Of a stretch of DNA of 12,343 nucleotides, positions 6,207 to 12,343 are shown in pieces; within the stretch, counting starts at the first letter, position 1; every line of letters starts with the position of its first letter. Origin of the DNA: Bacteriovoracaceae bacterium (GTDB taxonomy: Bacteria; Bdellovibrionota; UBA1018). The stretch lies in NCBI GenBank assembly GCA_947500275.1, contig CANMSW010000038.1:1-12343 (forward strand), written 5' to 3'. Below the pieces are notes generated by a model. It searched no databases and had not been told where the DNA came from. It saw nothing but the letters and a program-made list of their open reading frames with translations. A program made the position numbers and the translations under genes.

Positions 6207-8396
6207 ATGCGCTCGAGTCTAACTCTTTCGAGAGCTTTCTATCGTACATCGGTCACCGTGTTTTCCGGTGCTCTGATCGTTCAATTATTCACTGCCGTCA
6301 CGGCATCTGCCAGCTCACAAAAAATTTTCCTAAAAGGCGGCAGTTTCTCGCTTCGCGATGAGTCCCCGCGACTCTTACAATTGGGGCAATCCTTAACGGG
6401 ATCTGCTGCAGCGAAAACCTCCCTTTTTGTTGTTCAGTTTGACCGCGCGCTGACCGAAGCCGATCGCGAATCTTTAGAGTCTCGCGGATTCGAAGTGCTC
6501 CGTTACTTGCCAGACAATGCTTGGGTTGTGCGCGGAACTCCGAAGCTCATCCCTTCGCTTCAATCACTTTGGTCGGGTGATATCGGGCGCATGGCGTCCG
6601 TTCGGCCAGAGTGGAAATTGGATCCAGCCCTGGGGGAGGTCGTATCCTCTGGTTCGAGTGAGAGCTTTGATCTTTGGTTGACTGCATGGGATTCCAAAGC
6701 AGGCCTGGAAATGCGCAAAATGGTAGAACGCACTGCGGATGTGCGGATTCTCTCAGGAGGTGATCGAGATATCGCCGTTCGAGCGCCACTTTCGGTCATT
6801 CAGGGGTGGGCGAATTCAGACTCGGTCGAGTGGATTCAAGAGTTACCGATCGTCGTACCTTTGATGATCAATCCACTGGCGGATGGCGAGACGGCTGAGC
6901 AGCCTCCGACGAAGCCAGCCCTTACGGGTTACGAGTCCGGAACCAAGTTGATGGGTTTCGAGAAAGCTTGGGAGCGCGGATTCAGTGGACAGGGCCAAGG
7001 CGTCGCCGTTGCTGACACGGGGTTGGACACTGGGGACACTCGGTCTCTTCATCAGGATTTTTCCTCTTCGTTTACTAAGGGCTACGTGATGGGTTTGGGT
7101 GGCGACACTTGGGGTGACCCTCAAGGACACGGCACTCACGTCATGGGTTCGATCGTCGGCTCTGGCGCGCTTTCGAATGGAAACTTCAAGGGCGGCGCTC
7201 ACGGCGCCATGTTGCACGCTGAAGGAATGTGGAGCGGCATTTTCAATAACATTATGCCTCCTTCCGATTACGATCAGCTGATGGGGACTCCTTATCGCGC
7301 TGGCGCCCGCATTCATTCCAACTCGTGGGGAAGCCCACGCAGTTTGGGTGATTACGACATGAACGCTGCCCGCGTTGACGAGTTCATGTGGAAGAACCCT
7401 GATATGCTCGTGATCTTTGCCGCGGGGAATAGCGGCGTGGACGCTGATCAAAACGGTCGAGTGGACGAAGGCTCCATTTCGTCTCCCGGAACCGCGAAAA
7501 ACGTTCTCACGGTCGGTGCTTCTGAAAACCTTCTGATGGAAGGCGGAATTCAGCGCCCGCATGGCCAGCTTCGGGATGGTGACAAGAAGTGGGGTGTTGA
7601 GCCTTTGAAGAGCGATACGCTCTCCAATAATCCGGCCGGGATTGCCGCGTTCAGTTCCCGTGGACCTACGAAAGATGGTCGCTTGAAGCCTGAGATCGTG
7701 GCTCCTGGAACGAACATCGTTTCTACGCGTTCACACTATCCTGATGCGACGACGCTCTGGGGTGCTTACGATGAGAACTACTCCTATGCAGGCGGCACCT
7801 CGATGGCGACGCCTCTCACTGCAGGGGCAGCCGCGGTCACGCGGGAGTACCTCGTCAAAGCGCGGGGTGTGAATTCTCCTACTGCGGCTCTGATTAAGGG
7901 CACTCTGATGCACTCGTCACTTGATCTCTTCCCCGGTCAGTATGGGGATGGTGCTCAACGCGAACTCCCAACGCCTCGTCCAAACGTACACGAAGGTTAC
8001 GGCCGGGTTGATATGGATCGCTTGACCTCTCTTTCTGCGGAAACCCTTCTTGTAGACGAACGCACAGGTGTTGCGACGGGCGAAGCGAAGTCGTGGGACG
8101 TGAGTGCTCCATCTGGCAGTACGGTTCGCGCGACTTTGGTTTGGACGGATGCTCCAGGGGCACCTTCTGCCGGAAAGGCGTTGGTCAATAATCTCGATCT
8201 GAACGTCGCTTCGTCTCGAACCGGCTTGGTTCGTGGATCGAGCGATGCGGTGAACAATCACGAGATGGTTGAAATGAAGCGTGTTTCCCCTGGGAAATAC
8301 ACGGTTTCTGTTCGAGGCGTGAACGTGCCATCGGGCCGTGAAGGGAAGCAGCCTTTTGCTCTCCTGATCAGTGTTGAGAAGGCAGTTCGGCGCTGA
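6207..8396 (+). CDS. Secreted subtilisin-like serine protease (S8, KP-43-like)
   Basis: A 729-residue exported endopeptidase. Residues 1 to about 34 form a signal peptide ending VTASAS. A long region of about 200 residues follows that probably acts as prodomain (an inhibitor-like strand pattern around FVVQFDRALTEADRESLESRG). The S8 catalytic domain shows Asp270 (VAVADTGLD), His308 (GHGTHVMGS), oxyanion Asn408 (AAGNSG) and Ser532 (GGTSMATPLTAG), so the full triad is present. The C-terminal beta-sandwich (about 630-725) has the blocks ATLVWTDAPG, LVNNLDLNV, VNNHEMVEM and YTVSVRGVNVP that typify KP-43-type subtilases. Two starts are possible, ATG 6186 (GGGA upstream) and ATG 6207 (GGGGGGA upstream); the latter gives a cleaner signal peptide. 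The gene is monocistronic with a strong terminator. Confidence 0.95.
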   Translation: MRSSLTLSRAFYRTSVTVFSGALIVQLFTAVTASASSQKIFLKGGSFSLRDESPRLLQLGQSLTGSAAAKTSLFVVQFDRALTEADRESLESRGFEVLRYLPDNAWVVRGTPKLIPSLQSLWSGDIGRMASVRPEWKLDPALGEVVSSGSSESFDLWLTAWDSKAGLEMRKMVERTADVRILSGGDRDIAVRAPLSVIQGWANSDSVEWIQELPIVVPLMINPLADGETAEQPPTKPALTGYESGTKLMGFEKAWERGFSGQGQGVAVADTGLDTGDTRSLHQDFSSSFTKGYVMGLGGDTWGDPQGHGTHVMGSIVGSGALSNGNFKGGAHGAMLHAEGMWSGIFNNIMPPSDYDQLMGTPYRAGARIHSNSWGSPRSLGDYDMNAARVDEFMWKNPDMLVIFAAGNSGVDADQNGRVDEGSISSPGTAKNVLTVGASENLLMEGGIQRPHGQLRDGDKKWGVEPLKSDTLSNNPAGIAAFSSRGPTKDGRLKPEIVAPGTNIVSTRSHYPDATTLWGAYDENYSYAGGTSMATPLTAGAAAVTREYLVKARGVNSPTAALIKGTLMHSSLDLFPGQYGDGAQRELPTPRPNVHEGYGRVDMDRLTSLSAETLLVDERTGVATGEAKSWDVSAPSGSTVRATLVWTDAPGAPSAGKALVNNLDLNVASSRTGLVRGSSDAVNNHEMVEMKRVSPGKYTVSVRGVNVPSGREGKQPFALLISVEKAVRR

Positions 8397-8420
8397 CAAC
8401 TGAGTCTGTGAGAATGAGAA

Positions 8421-8458
8421 AGCCCGGATCCAGTAGCTGGATCCGGGCTTTTGTTTTT
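8421..8458 (+). terminator. Intrinsic terminator of the subtilase, probably bidirectional
   Basis: Perfect 13-base stem AGCCCGGATCCAG (8421-8433), TAG loop, complement to 8449, followed by TTTG then five T's on the plus strand. On the minus strand the hairpin is followed by TTTCTC, so it could also end the convergent repeat-protein transcript, whose stop codon is 24 bases away. Confidence 0.92.
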
Positions 8459-8472
8459 AGTCCTGATTGAAT

Positions 8473-9087
8473 TCAGTTCTTCGGATAAACGACGCCTTTT
8501 TGTCCGGCGCCTTTTCCATCGTTATGGTGATCGGTCCCATCGACTAAGGTGCCGATCGGCTTGATTACGCCTTTTTGACCAGCTTTGATTCCGCCTGGAT
8601 AAACGACGCCTTTTTGACCCGCTTTCTGGCCACCTTTTTGGCCGCCTTTGAATTCACCTGGGTAGGTGCCTTTTTGATCTGCTTTTTGGCCACCCTTGTG
8701 CTCACCTGAGAAGGTACCCTTTTGTCCTGCTTTTTGTCCTGGTTTCGTTTCGCCAGGATACATTCCCTTTTGGCCACCTTTGTGGTCACTTGGGAAGGTT
8801 CCTTTTTGGCCGCCTTTGAACTCACCCGGAAGTGTGCCCTTTTGTCCGGCTTTTTGTCCCGGATACGCTGGAAGAACAGTTGGGTAAGGTTTTGGGTGCA
8901 TTCCTTTTTGTCCAGCACCGTCCCCAATGACGACACCTTTCTGCCCGGCCCCATCACGGTCGTGGTCATGATCATGAGAGGTATCATTTGCAAATGCAGG
9001 TGCTGCAGCTTGGGTGATATAGGTCAAAGCTGCAAGGGCTCCGATTGCTAACCCCTTTTTCAAATTCTTATTCCGTTTCAAAGACAT
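8473..9087 (-). CDS. Exported Gly-Gln-Lys repeat protein of unknown function
   Basis: A 204-residue protein that I do not recognise. A signal peptide of about 33 residues (KGLAIGALAALTYITQAAAPAFA) leads to a mature protein of about 171 residues with no cysteine. Directly after cleavage is a His/Asp run HDHDHDRD (38-45). The rest carries fourteen GQK triplets plus one DQK, most as GQKG, arranged in the middle (77-160) as units of roughly 12 residues with consensus GQKGTYPGEFKG. Tyr/Phe-Pro-Gly-Glu links separate the GQK units. A second His/Asp patch (DHHNDGK) lies near the C-terminus. The protein is probably disordered and surface or matrix-located. The ATG at 9087 has GGAG 7-10 bases upstream. 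The repeat is coherent only in this frame (the opposite strand translates to Cys/Pro-rich noise), which with the signal peptide and RBS supports a real gene. It is convergent with the secreted protease. Confidence 0.82.
   Translation of the reverse strand: MSLKRNKNLKKGLAIGALAALTYITQAAAPAFANDTSHDHDHDRDGAGQKGVVIGDGAGQKGMHPKPYPTVLPAYPGQKAGQKGTLPGEFKGGQKGTFPSDHKGGQKGMYPGETKPGQKAGQKGTFSGEHKGGQKADQKGTYPGEFKGGQKGGQKAGQKGVVYPGGIKAGQKGVIKPIGTLVDGTDHHNDGKGAGQKGVVYPKN
8530..8905 (-). repeat. Degenerate tandem repeat encoding GQKG units
   Basis: The DNA shows recurrent, diverged copies of a roughly 36-base unit, visible on the plus strand as CTTTTTGGCCACCTTTG-like blocks (for example near 8629, 8684, 8767 and 8801). 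Copies differ at third codon positions while keeping GQK, which points to selection on the protein and not to a recent slippage expansion. Confidence 0.75.
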
Positions 9088-9527
9088 GGTGATTCTCCTG
9101 GCACTAACGCCACATTCATCGTTTTGAATTAAGGACTCATTGACTGACGCGTCTTTGCCCGGACGAAAATCGGTTCGCTTTGAGCGAAGGTTCCTTTTGG
9201 GCTTTTGAAGGCCTGACTAGGGAGTGCTTCTCTCAGGGGAAGTAAGCGAGCGACCTCGCACGGACTTGCGGACGGGTTTGCAACCCAGGTGCCATGTCGA
9301 GATCGGAGACGTTGGGTAGGCTTGTGTCAGATGTGGGTTAGCGAAGTCCTCGGAATAAAGGGAGAAAACCTAAGTAGCCTTTTGGTTCAAGATCGCTTAA
9401 ACTATGGTGCAGTTTCGTTTAAGGGGAAAGCGGTCGACAGGCGGGTGCGGGTGGAAATTTGCACGATGAGTTTTGAAGGGTTTTGATCGGCCCGGGTTGT
9501 TAGCCGAAAAATATCGAGGAGCAGAGT
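9088..9527. other. 440-base intergenic region without a convincing gene
   Basis: Divergent region between the repeat protein and the SDR-SRPBCC gene. It holds an inverted repeat TTCGCT-ttg-AGCGAA (9174-9188), about 90 bases upstream of the repeat-protein start, and a GGGTT-TGC-AACCC inverted repeat (9274-9286) resembling the palindrome at 3805. A short plus-strand frame beginning GTG at 9289 (or ATG at 9334) and ending at 9486 gives up to 65 residues with no recognisable family and no ribosome binding site. No promoter with both good hexamers was found, and no RNA gene was recognised. Confidence 0.5.
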
Positions 9528-10967
9528 ATGAAGAGCAATGATCGTCAGGCGGCAGGTGTCATCCTGGTAACCGGAGCAACAGGGCTCATTGGTCGGGCCT
9601 TAGTGCTTCGGCTTCTTGAAGACGGACATGAGGTCCGCGTGCTCTCGCGTGACGCGAACCGCGCGGCGTTAACCCTCGGCCTTCCTGTGCAGTGTTTCTC
9701 TTGGGCGAATATGAAGACAGAACTACCACCTCGGGAAGCACTCGAGGGTTCTGATATCATTATCCATTTGGCGGGTGAATCGGTGGGCGAGGGGCGCTGG
9801 ACCACCGATCGAAAGAAAGAAATGGCTGACTCCCGCGTTCTGAGCACGCGCAACCTAGTCGAAGGTATAAAAAAGGTAGGCAAGTCTCCCCAGGCCTTCA
9901 TTTTAGGGTCTGCGATCGGGGTTTATGGAAACCGTGGTAACGAGGAACTCGATGAGTCTTCCAGTTCGGGGGTAGCGGGTAGTTCGGGATCCGCTTTTCT
10001 GACGCAAGTTTGCTTGGACTGGGAGAAAGAACTCTCGCCTTTATCGGGCTTGGGCGTTCCGGCGAGTGTCGTACGAACAGGGATTGTGCTCGCGCGTGAC
10101 TCAGGCGCACTGGCTAAACTTCTCCCGATTTTTCAGGCAGGCTTAGGTGGCAAAACCGGGTCGGGTCAGCAATGGATGAGCTGGATCCATTTGCGGGATA
10201 TCGTCGGAATCTTTTCTCATCTTGTTCGTGAAAGACTTGCAGGTCGAGATGTATCAGGAATCTTCAATGGCACGGCGCCCACTCCGGAAACAAACGCAGC
10301 GTTCTCCAAAACGCTCGGGGCAGCACTCGGTAAGCCTGCGATTCTTCCTGCGCCTGGCACTGCACTTCAGGTTGGACTCGGGGAAATGGCAGATTTGGTT
10401 TTGACTGGGCAAAAGGTTTTGCCCCGGCGCACCGTCGCATCAGGATATAAGTTTGAATTCCCGACTTTGAAAGCCGCTTTGGAAGACCTCTGTGGTGGTC
10501 GCCGCAAGGGCGCGGACGTTCTGGAAGCAGTGCAGTGGGTCCCCTTTCCGGTCGAGAAAGTGTTCTCGTTTTTCTGCGACGAGAAAAATCTAGAGCGGCT
10601 GACTCCTCCCTTTTTGAGCTTCAATGTGTTGGGGAAGTCGACGGATGAAATTCAAGAGGGAACCCTGATCGACTACCGATTGAAGTTACATGGGCTTCCG
10701 ATGAAGTGGCGGACGAGAATCGAAAAGTGGAAGCCAAACGAAGCGTTTGTCGATCGACAGCTCAGCGGTCCCTATGCCCGATGGGAGCACACTCACGGAT
10801 TCAGGCCCCTTCGGGGGGGCACGCTGATGACGGACGAGGTGCTCTACCGATTGCCGATGGGCATGCTCGGGAAAGGTGTCGCGGGTGGCTATGTTCGCGG
10901 GGATGTCATGAAAATTTTCGACTACCGACGCGAAATCATTCGTAAGCTTTTTCCTGCGGCTACTTGA
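9528..10967 (+). CDS. TIGR01777-family epimerase-like SDR protein fused to an SRPBCC domain
   Basis: A 479-residue two-domain protein. Residues about 10-320 are an extended short-chain dehydrogenase/reductase domain of the TIGR01777 (YfcH/SDR39U1) group: NAD(P)-binding GATGLIG (16-22), IIIHLAGE (77-84), the GSAIGVYG segment (127-134), WMSWIHLRDIV (216-226) and the C-terminal DUF1731-like part ending in a KFEFPTLKAAL block. The Tyr in GVYG is not followed by the classical YxxxK lysine (YGNRG), as far as can be read, so catalysis is uncertain. Residues about 330-475 match the SRPBCC/cyclase fold (VQWVPFPVEKVFSFF, LSGPYARWEHTHGF), which usually binds a hydrophobic ligand. Such fusions occur in the family. 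The start at 9528 has GAGGAG about 7 bases upstream. The stop overlaps a possible TTG of the next gene, implying an operon. Confidence 0.92.
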   Translation: MKSNDRQAAGVILVTGATGLIGRALVLRLLEDGHEVRVLSRDANRAALTLGLPVQCFSWANMKTELPPREALEGSDIIIHLAGESVGEGRWTTDRKKEMADSRVLSTRNLVEGIKKVGKSPQAFILGSAIGVYGNRGNEELDESSSSGVAGSSGSAFLTQVCLDWEKELSPLSGLGVPASVVRTGIVLARDSGALAKLLPIFQAGLGGKTGSGQQWMSWIHLRDIVGIFSHLVRERLAGRDVSGIFNGTAPTPETNAAFSKTLGAALGKPAILPAPGTALQVGLGEMADLVLTGQKVLPRRTVASGYKFEFPTLKAALEDLCGGRRKGADVLEAVQWVPFPVEKVFSFFCDEKNLERLTPPFLSFNVLGKSTDEIQEGTLIDYRLKLHGLPMKWRTRIEKWKPNEAFVDRQLSGPYARWEHTHGFRPLRGGTLMTDEVLYRLPMGMLGKGVAGGYVRGDVMKIFDYRREIIRKLFPAAT

Positions 10968-10990
10968 CGGCTCTGATCGACTGGAGTCGG

Positions 10991-11692
10991 ATGATTGTCA
11001 TGAAGATCGACGCTCCCTTTGTTTCCGTCCCCGGTCTGAACGGTTTGTTCGTTCGGAATTTGTTCTGCATCGGACGAAATTACGCCGAGCACGCTCGCGA
11101 ACTGGGGAACGCGATTCCGACCGAGCCCGTCGTTTTTCTGAAGCCTTCGAGTGCGGTGGCTTTTTCTGGCGGGCATATCATTCTGCCGAAAGTGAGCCAG
11201 CGGGTAGATCACGAGGTTGAGCTCGTGATTGCGATTGGGAGAGGCGGGGCACAGATCCCGGTTCACGAGGCTTTATCCCACGTGGCCGGCGTAGCGGTCG
11301 GAATCGATGTCACTGCGAGAGATCTTCAGGAGCAGGCGAAGAAAAAGGCGCTTCCTTGGGCGGTGGCTAAAGGATTCGATACGTTTGCGGTCTTGGGAGA
11401 TTTCGCCCCGCTTACGACGGCGAACGGTGCGCTTGAGACGTTCGAGCTTTCCCTTTCGGTGAATGGTGAGAAGCGACAGGGCGGACGAGTCGGAGACATG
11501 CTTTTTTCCGTTCCTAAGCTCGTTTCCTACCTCTCCAGCGTGTTTCGGTTAGCGCCCGGGGACCTGATCTACACGGGGACCCCTCCCGGCGTGGCGCCTT
11601 TGCTGGCGGGGGATCAGGTGACGGCCGATTTGAGGGACGGAGCCGGTCAGGTCGTTTCCGCGATCCAGGTAGGAGTTCGGGCCGGGGAATAG
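10991..11692 (+). CDS. Fumarylacetoacetate-hydrolase family protein, YcgM/FAHD1-like acylpyruvate hydrolase
   Basis: A 233-residue single-domain FAH protein closely following the pattern of E. coli YcgM and human FAHD1. Visible blocks are FCIGRNYAEHARELGN, EPVVFLKPSSAV, the metal-binding HEVELVIAIG (Glu75 and Glu77), GIDVTARDLQ (Asp106), PWAVAKGFDT (Lys127) and the C-terminal GDLIYTGTPPGVAPL. Family members cleave acylpyruvates or fumarylpyruvate, or decarboxylate oxaloacetate, with Mg or Mn; the exact substrate here is not determined. The ATG at 10991 has GGAG four bases upstream; ATG 11000 is also possible, and a TTG at 10964 would overlap the preceding stop codon as TTGA. It follows the SDR-SRPBCC gene by 23 bases, so both are probably cotranscribed. 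No clear terminator follows. Confidence 0.93.
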   Translation: MIVMKIDAPFVSVPGLNGLFVRNLFCIGRNYAEHARELGNAIPTEPVVFLKPSSAVAFSGGHIILPKVSQRVDHEVELVIAIGRGGAQIPVHEALSHVAGVAVGIDVTARDLQEQAKKKALPWAVAKGFDTFAVLGDFAPLTTANGALETFELSLSVNGEKRQGGRVGDMLFSVPKLVSYLSSVFRLAPGDLIYTGTPPGVAPLLAGDQVTADLRDGAGQVVSAIQVGVRAGE

Positions 11693-11736
11693 GACCAGAT
11701 TTCTAGTGGCCGTCCCTGGGGCCGGTCACAATCGGG

Positions 11737-11765
11737 TTGCGAAAGCGCCCTTGAGTGCGTATCAC
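11737..11765 (+). promoter_or_regulatory. Candidate sigma-70 promoter for tRNA-Ser
   Basis: TTGCGA (11737-11742) and TATCAC (11760-11765) each match four of six consensus positions with an ideal 17-base spacer. A CGG-containing discriminator follows, as common for stable RNA promoters. The expected start is about 55 bases before the mature tRNA. Confidence 0.35.
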
Positions 11766-11826
11766 TACGGCCATCAACCAAACATTCATCAGGTTTCCTT
11801 TTGGGTGTGATTTTCAAAAATGATGC

Positions 11827-11916
11827 GGAGAGGTGGGTGAGTGGTTGAAACCGCACGCCTCGAAAGCGTGTTAGCCTTAACGGGCTACGAGGGTTCGAAT
11901 CCCTCCTTCTCCGCCA
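11827..11916 (+). tRNA. tRNA-Ser (anticodon CGA)
   Basis: A 90-base class II tRNA with all arms visible: acceptor GGAGAGG pairing with CTTCTCC (one G-U), anticodon stem CACGC/GCGTG around loop CTCGAAA with anticodon CGA at 11861-11863, a long variable arm (TAGCC...GGGCTA), T arm GAGGG-TTCGAAT-CCCTC, discriminator G and encoded CCA (11914-11916). It reads UCG. Its 3' end faces a tyrosine recombinase gene, so it is the likely integration target. Confidence 0.97.
11891..11916 (+). other. Inferred attachment site (att) at the tRNA-Ser 3' end
   Basis: The T-arm and acceptor 3' half of the tRNA lie directly before an inward-facing tyrosine recombinase gene, the standard arrangement for tRNA-targeting elements. 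The tRNA stays intact because the element carries a copy of its 3' end. The matching direct repeat would lie beyond the right edge, so the exact core cannot be defined here. Confidence 0.45.
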
Positions 11917-11946
11917 TTTCAACTGCTTAGCAAAATCCAAAAAAAT

Positions 11947-12343
11947 TCAGACTCCGCTTTTCTCGATCTGGGGAAACTTTGGGGAAACTCCGTCTTCTTT
12001 TTGCGGCTGAGTATCGGGGGCAGGCTGGCGAGGGCGTGGCTTGAACAACACTACGTTGTCCGCTACCGCGTCCAGGCGCCTTCCTTTGTCGTGCACGTAG
12101 CGATCAGTGACGCTGCTGCACGAGTGCGCGAACAGCAGTCTCAGGTCATCGCGGCTCGCCCCGGCGGCCATGTAGAGCTCCGACGAAGAGTGCCGCAGGC
12201 CGTGGGTGGAGATCTTCGTCACCTCTGCCTCTCGGCAGTAGCGTTGAAGCGTGAAGAGGTAACCGAAGTATCCTAAGTAGGCCTCGCCCTTCTCCGCCGC
12301 GATGTACTCCGTCGTGGCGGTTGGACGTTTGGCCAGGAGATGG
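11947..12343 (-). CDS. Tyrosine recombinase / phage-type integrase, C-terminal part (5' partial)
   Basis: The open frame continues to the right window edge with no start needed inside, giving 131 codons of the C-terminal catalytic domain. Active-site residues are visible: the HGLRH box (His and Arg, preceded by TKIST), the later His in LLFAHSC, and the nucleophile Tyr in VTDRYVH. Spacing between these fits the family, so this end of the enzyme appears intact; the first catalytic Arg and the N-terminal arm- and core-binding domains lie outside. Its tail after the Tyr is long (about 49 residues, Pro/Lys-rich). The stop codon is 30 bases from tRNA-Ser and the gene points at it, so it is probably the integrase of an element extending right. 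Base composition looks richer in GC than the neighbouring genes by eye, consistent with transfer. The GTG at 12222 is internal. Confidence 0.9.
   Translation of the reverse strand, partial: HLLAKRPTATTEYIAAEKGEAYLGYFGYLFTLQRYCREAEVTKISTHGLRHSSSELYMAAGASRDDLRLLFAHSCSSVTDRYVHDKGRRLDAVADNVVLFKPRPRQPAPDTQPQKEDGVSPKFPQIEKSGV
11969..11989. repeat. Two direct copies of TGGGGAAACT, 11-base period
   Basis: TGGGGAAACT occurs at 11969-11978 and again at 11980-11989, one base apart. The 11-base period puts both on the same DNA face. It lies within the 3' end of the integrase gene, about 55 bases from the tRNA end, where arm-type recombinase sites or excisionase sites often lie. Confidence 0.55.

Noticed and set aside
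8530..8905. Regularly spaced repeats considered as a CRISPR array
   Set aside because: Units are diverged, about 36 bases with no unique spacers, and they encode a coherent protein repeat.
8565..8993. Alternative minus-strand frame of 142 codons within the repeat gene (Lys-rich)
   Set aside because: It is an out-of-frame echo of the repeat; it lacks a signal peptide and ribosome binding site, unlike the GQK frame.
9289..9486. Plus-strand frame of 65 codons in the intergenic region, with a C-terminal VDRRVRVEICTMSFEGF vaguely like a PilZ segment
   Set aside because: GTG start without ribosome binding site, no RxxxR plus (D/N)xSxxG signature, and no family recognised; at most a decayed fragment.
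11647..11940. Minus-strand open frame of 97 codons across tRNA-Ser, with a RRRRDSNPR-like stretch
   Set aside because: This is the well-known artefact of translating the antisense of a tRNA-Ser; it overlaps a clear tRNA and the FAH gene end.

Overview
The window looks like an ordinary chromosomal segment of a Gram-negative bacterium (several predicted exported proteins, YceI, Tex, a cysteine-free L32) that ends at the edge of an integrated element. Gene content and codon style (GC in the mid-50s by eye) would fit a Bdellovibrionota or deltaproteobacterial-type genome. That is only a weak inference, because no marker here settles taxonomy.

Layout, left to right. (1) 1-2319: the RNA-binding transcription accessory protein Tex, cut off at its 5' end. 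It faces a secreted alpha/beta hydrolase (2331-3260, minus) across only 11 bases, with a long hairpin at the junction. (2) 3478-5253: a divergent pair, a cysteine-free ribosomal protein L32 (minus) and a COG0523/CobW-family GTPase of the long YciC/ZagA-like type (plus). Both end in good intrinsic terminators, and two perfect palindromes lie between them. This pairing resembles a zinc-economy module. (3) 5347-8396: another divergent pair, a periplasmic YceI-family lipid-binding protein (minus) and a secreted KP-43-like subtilase (plus). The intergenic region is rich in inverted repeats. (4) 8473-9087 (minus): a small exported protein built almost entirely of Gly-Gln-Lys repeats, convergent with the protease and sharing its terminator. 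A 440-base region without a convincing gene follows. (5) 9528-11692: a probable two-gene operon, a TIGR01777 nucleotide-sugar-epimerase-like protein fused to an SRPBCC domain, then a YcgM/FAHD1-type acylpyruvate hydrolase. (6) 11827-11916: tRNA-Ser(CGA) with encoded CCA. Thirty bases downstream, and facing it, is the C-terminal part of a tyrosine recombinase that runs off the right edge. This is the usual arrangement for an integrative element or prophage inserted at a tRNA 3' end, with the element body to the right of the window.

Most genes belong to known families. The least explained items are the Gln/Lys-repeat exported protein, the L32/COG0523 pair with its palindromes, and the competing inverted repeats upstream of yceI. 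No CRISPR array, rRNA or complete insertion sequence was seen.
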